48,445 bases of DNA from Punctularia strigosozonata HHB-11173 SS5 (Eukaryota; Basidiomycota; Agaricomycetes; Corticiales; Punctulariaceae). Under the pieces are notes generated by a model. It was not told the DNA's origin. It made no database searches and worked only from the letters and a program-made list of their open reading frames with translations. A program made the translations under genes and the position numbers. Position 1 is the first letter of the stretch; every line of letters starts with the position of its first letter. Shown here one piece after another: positions 11,774 through 23,310 of the stretch. The DNA lies in NCBI RefSeq assembly GCF_000264995.1, contig NW_006767433.1, forward strand, positions 1-48,445. Reading direction: 5' to 3'.

Positions 11774-14700
11774 TCATGCCTCTTTTGTGGTCGTACGGGA
11801 GCCCATAGGGATGCCCCGGCGCCCCTCGGCTAGTCTGATGCCCACTCCGTCGATGTGGTATTGCTCCCCGACGAGCTCCTTCGTGGCCACCATGAGGCGG
11901 TCCAACCTCGTCATAATGTTGAATGCGGTCGTCGTTGCCACGCAGAAGATCCTGGAACAAGGTCAGCCTGATGCCGGTCTCGACGGCAGGGAAGGAAGGC
12001 GCACAGATATTGCTCGTTCTCCAACGTATCGATGGTGACCGTCCGAGGGAGCCCGTAAGGATCGTCTTGGTCCGGTAGGAGGACATTGAGCCCATGTTGA
12101 TGGAGCATGAATCGGTCGACCAGAGGGCATGGCGTGATCTGAGGCAGAGGATTCCCCGTGCGTAGTGCTGTGGTGATCAAACCTGCATTATCGTCAGCAC
12201 ACGAAAGTTCAGTTAGAAATGGATGATAACGTACTGATCACAGCTAAGACGTCCCCCTGGAAGTCGGAATCCAGGAATCGCGTGCGTTGGAGGAACGCAT
12301 ACGTCCATGGGCCGTCTAACTGCTCCACCACGGACATGAGGTTGCTTAAGAGATAAGCAATCTGTAGCTGCGTGTCGCAGATCTTCTGGTACCTTTCCGC
12401 GGGCCACTTCCCTCGAAGCGAGAACTACAGACATACAAGCAAGTCAATTTTCTGGTCTACTACGGAAGGAAGCGGCAAACTCGCCTCATATATTATGTTA
12501 TCTTTGAGTGCTATGGACCGCTTCAACTTGGCTCGGATAGCGATGAGGCTGCGGACGATCTCCTGAGTGATGTTGTCCTTGCTCGGCCGCGCGTGATGAG
12601 TGACGGCGAACGAGATTATCGAACAGTAGAGGCATCCTAAGTCGGTGGCGGTGGTGGCTAGACTTGATCGCTGATACCGCCGCAGAGTTGTGGATGGAGG
12701 AAGGAAAGAGAATATACTGGAAAATGGCCATGAGTGTCGTTTTGCGTCGAGGAACCTAGGAAGAGACTACACACAAGGCTGCTGTCACCCCCGCGGTAAC
12801 CAGGACGAAGCGTCTCTACATCGCTCAATGAATCAGTCTGTTCCTCCGCCGAGGAGGTTACGCCTACCCATGCCACTGCCCAACCGACACCAGGGGAGCC
12901 AAACAGAGGGAAGTGGGTGTCCTGCCACGAGTAACCGACAACCTGTACGAACGTCATCAACGTCAACGCTGGCTCAAAACCGGCTGGGACTTACTAGCAT
13001 AGCTGTCACGAAGAAGATGATCTTTGTCATCGGAGGGACCGGCCAGTATAGCCTCCCGAAGAACATGAAGGGAAAGAAAATCGCGGTGACGGCGCCGAGG
13101 CCGTACGGGCTGCCATGGCCTGCACCGGTGGAGATGTACCTAGTCAAATACCGTCAACTCGATACGTGGAGCAGCACGGAGATTAGTTTGTACCACATGA
13201 GCAGGCCAAGCACTCCGCCACCAAACGTGCTGAAGATGCGAGCGGTGAGGCCGAATGTCGTGTCTCCGCGAAAACGCGCCAGAGTAAGCTGGCCCATGAA
13301 GCTATGGACCGGACGTCAATGGAAGCGTCGGAACGGAAGTACGAAGTAACTAACATTCCCCAAATGAACCGGTTTTCTGCGACGAATCAGCAAGCAAGCA
13401 CCCCTCGATCGAGGCAATCCACTTACCATAGCCGAATTCGGCAGACGACTGGATGAAGATCGGAAGCGCGAGCACGACTGAGAACAGAACCTTGAGCTCA
13501 TGCATCAGTGAGTTCCGGAGGAGACCGTGCTCAACTAGTCAATACGCCGGCTTTGATGGCAAAGACAGCATTGCCTCTAGTGAGAGCAGCAAGATTGCGA
13601 TATAGGAAGTTCATGACCCATTCGAATGGGTTCGCAGGGGGCATGGCATCTGGATCTCGACCAGCTGTCTGGCCCAGATCCTCCGGCCAGTGGTCGCCTA
13701 TACCTTGAACAACGTCTAAGGGGTGTTGGCGTTGTCAGATACTTGTCACAGAATGCATGAACGAAACAACCACGAACTTGGATCTTCGTCCTCCCCTCGA
13801 TCCTCGGCTTCATTATAGGTGGTGTACGACTGCCATAAGACATTCGCTCGGGATAGCCACGAAGTCGGGTACCACAGACGACTACGTCCTGCATTCTCTT
13901 CCACCTTCAATATGCCGCCGAGCTAGAGAAAACGGGTAGAGAGTCAAAAACTACTCAAAGCTAGGATTAATGCTATCGCCTGGACTCACCACGTCGACCA
14001 GATTCTGAGAGAATCGCATCAGATGGTACTGATACACATAGCAGTGGAAGAGGTATCGATGAGGTGGCGTGTCCATATCGTCCGCTCCCTGCCTCGGGTC
14101 CAACGCAACGCGATAGGGCTCCAGAATCGCGTGCCTGTCACGACTTTAATCAAAATCGGATTCTGAGTCACTTCAAAGCGACCCACCTCTTGACCTCCCT
14201 AAAGAGCCTCAATTCATCCACCAGCGCCGCATGCAACTTCTCAACCTCCTCCCTCCCTTCCTTCCAACATTTCTCCCTCTCCCTCCCTCTCTTCCATACC
14301 ATCACCCAGTCCCATCGGTCCTGCCTCACGACGTCCAGCCATCTCTCGACACCCTTCAACCCGTCCAAGTTTGCGCTCAGCAGTCCGTCGCAGCTCTGCC
14401 CGAGAAGCTCAACCGCCCGCGTCAACAAACGCTCCCCACTCGGATGCGCGTAGTGTCTGTTCTCGAGGCTTTGGTACCGCTGGGACTCGAACACTCCCAC
14501 AAGTGGCTCGTTCCGCTGGAGCGCAAAGTGAAATAGCGAGTTGTGTAGGCTGTGATGGTGGTTCGCGCCGGTCGACACGGGAGCACGCGCGTGGTGATGG
14601 TGGAAGCGCGACATGTTGAAGGGTGAGTGTGGATGGTGCTGGAAGATGTCGCGGAAGTGTGCGTGCGCGCTTGAGTCGGTCCGGGAGGCGTTTTGACGCC

Positions 14701-16552
14701 TTCGACGCGCGTTCCCGGCCTTTTCCCTATCCTTTGTATAAGTCCCCGATCCGGTTCCAGTTCCCGTGCCCGTTCCCGTAACCGATACCGGGGACGTTGG
14801 CGTCACCTGGCCACTCTCGAGGTCATCCCGCCTAGGTGACGGACTGGGGGGCCTGCTCTCCCTTGGAGACCCCGGAGGGCTTCCAGGCGAGCTTCCGGGC
14901 CTGCTCGGTCCTGGCGTGCCCACCCTACTTTGCGCCGGGCTGCCAACGCGGCTAGGGCCTGGCGTCATCGGGAAGCGCTCACGAAGGGGATCTACAAGCG
15001 CGAAGAAGACGCCCATCCCGTTAGCGCGCACGCTCAGCCGACGGGAGTCGGGCTGGAGGCTGGTCAGATCTGCAGGACCGATGCGGCCGTAGGTGATGTC
15101 GCGAGTGATGAGCCGCGTGGAAGCGGCGAGCGGGACGAGCGCGCCTTCGGACTGCGCGACGGCGGTGCGGATGGAGGAAACGGTCGAGGCAAACGCGGGC
15201 GAGTGCGGGTCTGTGCCGAGTGCGGCGCGATGCAGGGTGAGCGAGGTAACCAAAGGGGTGAACACGGCCCGGAGGCGGGTGCGATATTCGCCCATGACCG
15301 TTTCTGGGAAAAAGAAGAGCGAACAGAAGAGCGCGACGGCAGAATGGATCGCGACGGGGACGACGATGGTTTTGCCGAACTTTCATCACTGAATCAACGT
15401 TTGGAAGTGCTCGAGAATGAATCGTGACCTACAAGGTAGTATGCGTATGGAAACAACGGCGCCGATGTCAGAGAGATACCTGTTCAGAGGTATGAGTTAT
15501 TGGCGACAGACAAAGGGACAAGGAATCAAACGATGCCAAAACGTACTCAGGCAGATACAGGACAGAACCGTCGCGAATGTATACGGACCCGGACCTTTCC
15601 CTTTAATATACAACATGGTTGCTGAACCTATGAACATAAATATGGCCATAATCACTGTTACCTATCAAGCACGCGTGAGCTCCAGAAGCTCGCAATACAA
15701 GGTGGAATGGTAAAAACACACCCGCCATTCGATGTATTGACCAGAGAAGATGCTGGTGGAACTCGCGTTGGGGACGATATGCCTTCGAGTTAGGTTGGCC
15801 AGTTTAATACCGAGGCAACTCCATCTGACAACGCGTAAGGGTCGTTAAGCACGAATCTGAGACTCGAGTGCGAAATAAAACTCACGCCCATGAAGTAGTG
15901 ACGAACAGCAAGATGAAGAACTCGCGCTCCAGGACGGCCATGAACTGGTCGCTTGGCGGTGATAGGACGGAAGCTATTGCAATCATTGTCATAAGGGAAG
16001 ACTGTATGCGGAGAAGATGGGTAATTACCGACTAGGATGATGAAACTAGCCTATATGCGCATCGAGTTAACATCAGTATTCCCGTGGACACCGTAAATTG
16101 TCTCATACCTGACCCATGGACTGTTGAACAGGACGGATGAGAAGGAGAACTAGAGATAGCCAGGCAGCTAGAGCGCTCCTAATCGCAGGCTTCAACTTCG
16201 ACCACGTCGCATTGGCCGGGATCCACCGAAGCTGCTTTGGTACGGTAAAGATAGGAGCCCTCCGTGTCGCCTTCGTGACCTCGCTATTCCCCTTCTCGTT
16301 CGCATCGCCTCTGTGTCGAGCAATGTCCCCACTGCTATTCCTGCTCGCCTTCTCCTGTACGATCTCTTGCTGCTGCATTTCGGGGTCTGAAGTGCGACCA
16401 GTACTGCTTCCGTCACCTTGGGCGTCGGTGGCGTCTGGGCTGGGTTCGTCGGCGATCGACGGCGCCTGGGCGAATGAAACCCGGTGGCTCTCGTCCGGTC
16501 GCCGAGCGATAGGGGCATGGACAGGAAGTGGTGGCGAGTTGTCTTCGCGCAT
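11774..16552 (-). CDS. FUSC/ArAE-like multi-pass membrane transporter
   Basis: Eighteen exons give 1,241 residues: 16552-16109, 16001-15886, 15824-15722, 15661-15547, 15479-15433, 15379-14187, 14134-13990, 13922-13778, 13715-13546, 13496-13427, 13376-13355, 13301-13194, 13139-12995, 12942-12868, 12766-12485, 12424-12235, 12182-12005, 11951-11774. There are two membrane blocks, about residues 120-290 and 800-1000, with family signatures such as LSPPSD, GPGPY, MGQLTLARFRGDTTFG and GYSWQDTH. This duplicated FUSC layout belongs to the aromatic acid exporter/fusaric acid resistance superfamily; the cargo is unknown. Exon 6 (1,193 bp) encodes a long cytosolic part with Pro/Ser-rich, Thr-Gly-repeat and His-rich stretches. 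The C-terminus (ENEQYL...GEQYHIDGVG) matches the conserved tail of fungal members. Intron 12425-12484 fits best with a GC donor; a GT-AG alternative would replace the usual FSLRGKWP segment. Confidence 0.9.
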
Positions 16553-17576
16553 ATATGCGGTCGTTGCTCCTTTCGGTGTAGTGCACAGTTGTAAGTCGAG
16601 CGTCAAGGTCACGATAGATGACTCGAGGGGAGGAGAATTGCTAGGTCACGACTAATCGTCGACCCGGGCCGGATACTAAACGGGGGTAATCGGGCCTTAG
16701 CATGCACGGGAAACGGCGATAAAGATGGGAATACGTACGTATGTCTCCGTAACGCAGAGTCCCGCCCAAGAACGTCAAGAACGATAAGGACAACCAATGA
16801 GAGATCGCTCGGACTAATGCAGTTTTTCGAATGTATGCGCGGATGTAGCGCGACGAATGGGTGAACTCGTGATATGCGATTACAGTCGATATAGTATGAG
16901 GTTCTTCCGTTCGATGGCGCGTCAGCGAGCGCTGCGATTATAGAAAAGGTAGATTGGTCAAGAAGCCGAAACAAGGCTGCGGGATGCCGATGAGGTCGAG
17001 GTTAAACCCGCTTACGTCTGCACAGCCACATTACGTACGCGGGTCGACGGCTTGCTGCACAGCTGTATCCTCACATGCAACGCTCCTCATTCACACATCT
17101 TTCCACTCGGACGGCTTTCAGCCAGGAGACTACAATCCATACTCTCACGTGTCGCCCCGGAAACAAGAACGTAAGTGGTCTTGCTGCGCGAAGAAATTTG
17201 AGAGAGTCAGAGCTCCGACATGACCGCATTTACTGCGAGAAGTGTCATGTGTAAGGGAAGGGGCGCGAGTGACTCCGACGATAAAACCGGGGAACGACGT
17301 GTAACACTGCTTGAGCAATCATGAGGTTGCATTGATACCTCTTCGAAGTCGTACCATACTGTAGGTATTGTGGTAACAGCGGAGGAGTCTGTATCTTCGC
17401 AGTGAGGCGCGTAGATGGTTCATTATGCAGTGATGCTGAGGCCCTGGGTCCTGATAGGATGTACGAGTTCTAAGAGTACCATTGCATGCGTGGGCTTTGC
17501 GAGACTCACTGTTCACCACCTTACACGAGCCAGTATTCCATATCTCTTGAAGACATATAGCGCTCTGAGACACTGC
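16553..17576. other. Intergenic, no gene seen
   Basis: Promoter side of the FUSC-like gene and downstream side of the small membrane-protein gene. The open frames here are short and resemble no family I know. No repeats or RNA genes were recognised. Confidence 0.4.
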
Positions 17577-17855
17577 TCACGCAGGAATCATGAGCTCCCC
17601 CCATGTCCGTACGGCAGCGATCCCGCCGAAGAAAACTAGGACACCCGTGAGGATGTTGATGTTCCCCGGGAGCTATACAATGTATGTTAGCTTCACAAGT
17701 ATCAGACAAGTCCACGTATGTCATAAACACACCTTTTCGGGAGACCAAATCTCCTGGCGCATGAACCGGGAGAACGCGCCCTCGTTCGGGTCGACTCTCC
17801 TGGCAGAGTGGCCCTGGAGGGCATACATGTTGGGTGCAGCTCCGCGGCGGTTCAT
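17577..17855 (-). CDS. Small single-pass membrane protein, possibly Tom6-like
   Basis: Two exons, 17855-17733 and 17672-17577, separated by a 60-nt GT-AG intron, give 72 residues. The N-terminal half is polar and basic (MNRRGAAPNMYALQGH). The C-terminal half has one hydrophobic segment (NILTGVLVFFGGIAAV) followed by RTWGELMIPA and the stop. This shape, a basic leader, one helix and a short W-x-E-x-x-x-P tail, resembles fungal Tom6 and other small mitochondrial outer-membrane proteins. Tom6 stabilises the TOM import complex, but sequence similarity here is weak, so the name is tentative. Met 17855 was chosen because the conserved-looking MNRR start follows it; the frame is open further upstream, so an upstream start cannot be excluded. 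Confidence 0.65.
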
Positions 17856-18240
17856 TGTCAGATTCGGTAACCGATAGAGGGGCGAAGAATGAGAAGCTGT
17901 GAGTTTTGGACAGACGACGTCGAGTTGCTCCGGACGGTTGAGAGGAGAGGAGTGCGCCAGCAGCCGACGGCTGCGCCACAAAAAATAAGACCACGTGCGC
18001 GTGAGCGCCTATTGAAATTTCGCCCAACGTCAGCCCGTTCACAAAGTCCATGTGGCAAGCGCGTGCTGAGATCGCCATAATACATACATCGATAGTACAG
18101 ACGAACGAGACAAAATTTTTGTTGGTTTCAATGTGAACGCGGTCAAAAACGAAGGACGATCGGATCGGGTCCCTTGCGATTCGCGACGGACAGGTGCAAA
18201 GACGGGGGGCCTGATCATGATGATTGCAACAAACGTCCTA

Positions 18241-19370
18241 TCATAGCTTCGCCGTGCTCTTGATAGAAAGGGGCGCAAACGTAGGTGGCGCCTTTGTCTT
18301 GAAAGCAGTGAGGGCGTCCTCAAGATCCTGCATCCGCACTCAGCCAAGTCGTCGCAGCCCCACCGAAGTACCTCCTCACCTTGGTCTGCAACATCGCCGA
18401 GTTCCACACAGCGGTATACTCCAAGTTCTCCCGAACTGAATGATCCCTCGCATGAAGCAATAGCTTCTTCGTACCCATGACAGCGACGGGGCTCTTGCTC
18501 GCGATGACCTTCGCGACCTCCAACGCCGCCTTGCGCACCTGCACGTAGTCGCCATCAACCACCTTAGATACAAGTCCCAGCCGAAGCGCTTCATCTGCAT
18601 TGAAGGAGCGCGCGGTGTATGCCAGCTCATGCAATAGGGACGACGATCCAGTGATCTTGGGCGTGCGCGCAAGCGTGCCTATGTCAGCGGCAAGACCAAC
18701 GTCTGCTTCCTAATGTGTAGAACATTAGCACAATTCTAATATATGTTCACCCTTGACTGACTTTAATGGAGAACGTAGCATCACGAGCCGCGTAGCGTAT
18801 ATCACAGGCTGCGATTATGTCGATGGCGAGACCGAAGGCTACGCCGTGTACTGCAGCAATAACGGGTACGGGGCACCGCTCAGGAGCCGATATCGCGTGT
18901 TGGAATGAGAGAATCTCAGGGCGTAGTTGGTAGGCTGTCCGTGCAGGATCGGTTGCCGTCGGAAGAGTGGATAGATGGTTCACTTGTAGCATTCCATGAG
19001 ACGAAAGTTATCATAGTAAACGGGATATGCAAAGCCCACCATCGATACCGGCAGAGAACAGCTTTGGCAGCGCTGAGGCTAGCACTACGACGCGCACGTC
19101 CCCGTCGTCGCAAATAGTGTCAAGGATAGCACTGTATTCTTCCCAGAAGCTGAGTCCACATGAGCGATGATGCATTGGAGCATGGCAATGAGCTAGCTAC
19201 GGCTGAGTGAAGGCATTCACTGGTTTTCTTGAATACAATCTCAGTGAGTAAAGAGAGCTCGAGCAAAGTGATCGTACGCAGCCTTACCGAGTCAACTCCA
19301 GTAGGGCAACGTGGGGATAAGGAAATGATACGCAGATAAATTGCGGTTGCGGTTTTCTTGTCGGTGCCAT
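18241..19370 (-). CDS. Peroxisomal delta3,5-delta2,4-dienoyl-CoA isomerase
   Basis: Six exons (19370-19288, 19227-19201, 19149-19040, 18982-18762, 18709-18380, 18327-18241) give 285 residues. This is a crotonase-fold protein of the ECH1/DCI1 group. The oxyanion-loop regions LPKLFSAGID and PVIAAVHGVAFG are present, as are ACDIRYA and EADVGLAADIGTL, whose Asp corresponds to the catalytic acid in the rat enzyme (from memory). The protein ends in AKL, a type 1 peroxisomal targeting signal. It should shift double bonds of dienoyl-CoA esters during beta-oxidation of unsaturated fatty acids. The second exon is only 27 nt. It shares a 218-bp divergent promoter with the MFS gene to its right. A 2,4-dienoyl-CoA reductase of the same pathway lies about 24 kb away in this window. 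Confidence 0.93.
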
Positions 19371-19588
19371 TGCTGTTCGTGAAGAAAGAAGAAAGAAACA
19401 AGGGCGAAAGGGATGTTCACGGGGATCGTATGTCAACGCGCAAAGCGTAAATGCGGGACGCGACCGGCATCGGCTATATATGTAACCGGTATGTCCGTAC
19501 GCATCGGCCGCACAAAGTTCGTGGCAGCGACTTGTCGTAATTTACATCATTTCTCACTTGTTCTCCGGTCCTCTCAGTCTCCTCAACC
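19371..19588. promoter_or_regulatory. Shared divergent promoter with TATA-like box
   Basis: The 218 bp separate the start codons of the dienoyl-CoA isomerase (-) and MFS transporter 1 (+). A TATATATG box at about 19474-19481 sits roughly 110 bp before the MFS start codon. A pyrimidine-rich stretch follows it up to the ATG, as is common in fungal promoters. Confidence 0.5.
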
Positions 19589-21988
19589 ATGTCTGTGAAC
19601 CCTCTCTCCGACCCTCTTGATCATGCATCTAGTCGCCGTCGCTCATCATTTTCAGCGACGAGTCCTCCTTCCAGTCCCCCACAATCTGCTAGCTTGAAAA
19701 AAGTCTTCGGCTCCACTGATCCATTTGATCTCTCCGCCGGGCCAGGAAGCGAACAGCGCCGTTTGGATGTCTTGCAGTCCTGGGACACACTTTCTGCAAC
19801 GGGTTCCCTTGTATTAGAGCACGACTTAGGCACTACATCTGTATTAGAAGAAGCGAGGGCGGGAGGAGACGTTGCTTCCAAGCACTCGGGATCGGTGTAT
19901 GATGTATCAAGAGTCAATGCGCCGTCAACGCGGGTGGATCCTTCAGCCGTGCTCGAGGTGGTGGAGGATATTTCGCCGGAGATGCGCGCGAAGATACGTC
20001 GTCAAGGTCGGGTGCACTTCGTGGTGCTTTGCTGGGTGCTCTTCCTCAATGGCTGGAACGACGGCTCGGCTGGCCCGCTCATCCCGACAATTCAACGCGT
20101 ATATCATGTAGGTCATCATTCACGATCCCTTCATCCACCTCTGGTTCCCCCCGTGTCTCTTACTCCTTGCGTTGCTGGCTCGCTCATACGTATGAGTAGG
20201 TCGACTTCGCGATCGTGTCTCTAATCTTCGTGTGCAACTGCGTGGTATGCGTTTCTGGCATGCACGGACTGAAGCAAAGATTGATCGAATTACCTCACAG
20301 GGATTCATTGCAGGCGCGCTTGCGAACGTTTGGCTCGCGGACAGAGTTGGATTTGGGAAGGTTAGCCTCTCCGCTAACACCTAGTGCTCTGGTGTACTAA
20401 AGCGTAACGCAAGGCTATGTTCCTCGGTACGCACATCACGACAGCGGACATGGCATGCATCTGAGATCACGCCAGGCGCCTCCTCCACGACCATTGCCTA
20501 CGCCATTCAAGCTCCTGCGCCGTCATTTCCGGTTCTCGCCGCAGCATACGTCATATCAGGATTTGGCCTCTCCATCCTTGTATGTTCTCCCTGACATGGT
20601 CTTTTGGGTTTCGTAAATCATTCACGGACAGCAACCAGAACGCGAGCGCGAATGGATTCGTAGGAAGCCTTAAAGAACACGTTTCTACGAAACTATCTTT
20701 CATCCATGCGTCTTACGGTACGTGAAAATACCATAACCCCTTTCATCGGGCTTCTCACATGTAGGTCAGGTATCGGCGCCTTCGCAGCGCCCCTTGCGGC
20801 AACCCACTTCGCCTCGCAACGACGATGGAGCTTCCACTTCCTCGTATCGCTCGGCATCTCTGTCATCGCGCTCACGCTCGTCGGGGTCGTGTATAGGTTC
20901 AGAACCCTCACTCGTACGTCTTCTAACCCAAAATTCCGATCTGTCTAACGTACATGGCAGAACTTCTGCGTGAATCTGGGCACGCCGAATCCGCCGAAGG
21001 AAACTCGTCGGATAGCAAGTACTCCCAAATTTTCCGCATCAAGCTCGTGCATCTCCTTGCTCTATTCGCCCTCGTCTATGTTGGGACAGAGGTGACACTA
21101 GGCGGCTGGATTGTAACGTTTATCATCGAAAAGCGTGGGGGAGGGCCAAGTGCTGGATATGTCAGCTCCGGATTCTTCGGTGTAGGCATTCTGGTCTCCG
21201 CTCGAACGGACAAGCAGCTGATGCTCACCTTCAGGGTCTGGCACTCGGAAGGGTGCTACTGATCGGCGTGAATCGTCTGGTATGTGCTGGGAACATGGAG
21301 GAGGTTGCGCCCTCTAACGGCAACAGGTTGGCCCGCGCCGTGCGCTGATGATCTACGTGACATTGTCCATCGCGTGCGTGTATTCATCTAACACGGCAAG
21401 CTTCGCTGCATCGCATCGCTGACTACTGGTGTAGGCTCCAGATCACTGTTTGGCGCGTACCGTCGCTCGTCGAGAACGCGGTAGCCGTGTCGGTCATCGG
21501 CTTGCTCTTTGGACCAATGTATCCCATGCACGTCTTCTGTTCCACTCCGTCATTTTGCACGCTAACGTCCGCTTCGTAGCTTGATGAACCACGCCAGTCG
21601 GGTGATGCCGAAGTCAGCTACTCACCTCCCGGCATCGTGCATGAACCATGACTGAAATGACGGCATCTTAGATGGCTACTCACAGGCTCCTTGGGTTGGA
21701 TCGGCGGCGTTGGAAACAGTGCGTTCTATTTCTTCATTACATTGTTCCCCGCACATAAGAGTGCTCATGTACGGACGATGACGCAGCTGGCTCGGCCGTG
21801 TTGCCCTTCATAACCGGTATCCTTGCTGCACGATTCGGAATTAATTCACTGCAGCCCTTGTAGGTCTTGCTACTGCGCTTTCCGTTCGCGCATGTGCACT
21901 AATGATATTTCGCAGCCTCGTAGCGATGATGATACTTTTGTTTTGCGTCTGGGCGGCGGTGCCCAAGAGCCCGCGCCGACCCGAGTGA
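19589..21988 (+). CDS. MFS transporter, copy 1
   Basis: Fifteen exons give 531 residues: 19589-20107, 20200-20244, 20301-20360, 20414-20426, 20476-20579, 20639-20717, 20770-20913, 20961-21181, 21235-21279, 21327-21373, 21435-21527, 21580-21612, 21672-21718, 21787-21859, 21916-21988. A polar 135-residue N-terminus leads into the first helix (NGWNDGSAGPLIP). The A-motif-like ADRVGFGK loop and a second half starting LVHLLALFALVYVG are present, and the protein ends PKSPRRPE. It resembles fungal BSC6/FucP-type major facilitators; the substrate is unknown. Copy 2 at 29467-31880 keeps nearly all intron positions and the same last residues. The intron at 21528-21579 begins GCACGT where copy 2 has GTACGT, so it is either a GC-AG intron or a weakened donor. 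Copy 1 has one extra intron (20914-20960). Confidence 0.92.
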
Positions 21989-22345
21989 TTCTGGAATTGC
22001 ATGTAACAGATTTCATCGTCCGCAAAACATGGGTGCTGTCCGTCAGAGGCCGGACACTATACCGTAATCAATGGGTACTCTCTATGTCAAAATAACATCC
22101 AAGAGCTGTTGCCGTCCCGAAGTAAACTCGAATGAAGTGAACAGCATACTCGGATTCCACGCGCTTCGACGAAAGGCCGCAGGATCCTGAAATGGGGTAG
22201 ACTATGACGCTCGGACCAAGGTACCCTGCACCTCTCGTGTGCATATCCATGAAAACAACCAATTTTGATATCTCAGATGCGTTTCCAGCCATTCGTGGTC
22301 TTCGACGCAGCAGAGTGCGTGGTCGACATCCCGAGGGGTGCGGCA

Positions 22346-23076
22346 GCAACCACGAACAAGCAACACGCTCAACCGCGGACGGTGTCGTCTTCCTACGTAT
22401 CTGGAAGATAATCCGTATGCGAACCGCCTCAAGTTCGTGAGTGGTCACTATCCTTCAGAAGCGTTATGACTTCGACATATCATTATCTCTCCTTCAGTTA
22501 TGCGGCTTGGCACTGGGCCTCGGGTGCCTGCACAACTTGAGCATAACACACGGAAATCTCAAAGGCGTAAGCATGTTTGTATATCTCTCGGCCTCAGAAC
22601 TATTAATGAACCACCTTCCAGGTCAATACTCTCATGGACGACGATCTAAAAGCACGACTGGCAGACTTCGGTTTGATCGTGATTGGTACCGAACCTTCAG
22701 TAACCCAGTGAGACTATATCACGACTGCACTGAAAGCAGGATCTGAGCGCTGGATGGCTCCTGAACTAATCGACCCGGAAGTGATTTGCCTGCCGAACCC
22801 ATCGTCGTATATATACGCGTTCGCTATGGTATCCTCGGAGGTGAATTTCGTTTCAAGCTTCAACAAATGTCGCTCACTCATCCATGCTGACAGATGTTCA
22901 CCGGAGATTATCCATCCTCCGAAATTCGGACGGAGACTGCCGTGATCCAAAGGGTATCTCGCGGAAATCGCCCCCAACGCCCTCTCGATGGGAGCGTTGG
23001 GTATGAGTCGTGCTACCCATCGGCGAGAAAGCTCACGCCGAGTTTGTCCCTACGCAAGCCACGCGACGGAGGATAG
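22346..23076 (+). pseudogene. Protein kinase C-lobe fragment with altered catalytic loop
   Basis: Five exon-like blocks with canonical 53-61 nt introns (about 22346-22436, 22498-22566, 22622-22685, 22740-22840, 22894-23076) read as the C-lobe of a tyrosine-kinase-like Ser/Thr kinase of the type abundant in mushrooms. They contain LHNLSITHGNLKG, LADFGL, ERWMAPEL, YAFAM and MFTGDYP. The catalytic loop has Asn where the catalytic Asp should be (HGN instead of HRD or HGD). No Gly-rich loop or VAIK lysine was found in the 350 bp between the MFS stop codon and the first block. After the RNRPQRP-like region the usual CW-containing end is also missing. I read it as a truncated, probably inactive kinase copy; a functional pseudokinase with unseen 5' exons cannot be excluded. 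Confidence 0.65.
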
Positions 23077-23310
23077 CGCAACATGGACGATGACCCATCC
23101 GCTTTGTCTGTGTCGTTTAGGAGTGATTATCCAAATAATCCTCACCAACTGTTTCGTCACCGATGTAGTCATTGGAGGCATATACAGGACTACTGTGTTA
23201 GCATAGGTAATGGATGTCCGTCTCAAGTCGCCAAAGAGGAACAGTGGGGAAGCGTCTGCGTAGATAGCCTCAGAGCAAACTCGGCTGCCGCCCCTCTCTC
23301 CTCTCTCATA

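Noticed and set aside
22709-22711. In-frame TGA in the kinase fragment
   Set aside because: It lies in a canonical 54-nt intron (22686-22739) whose removal joins DFGLIVI to GSERWMAPEL in phase.
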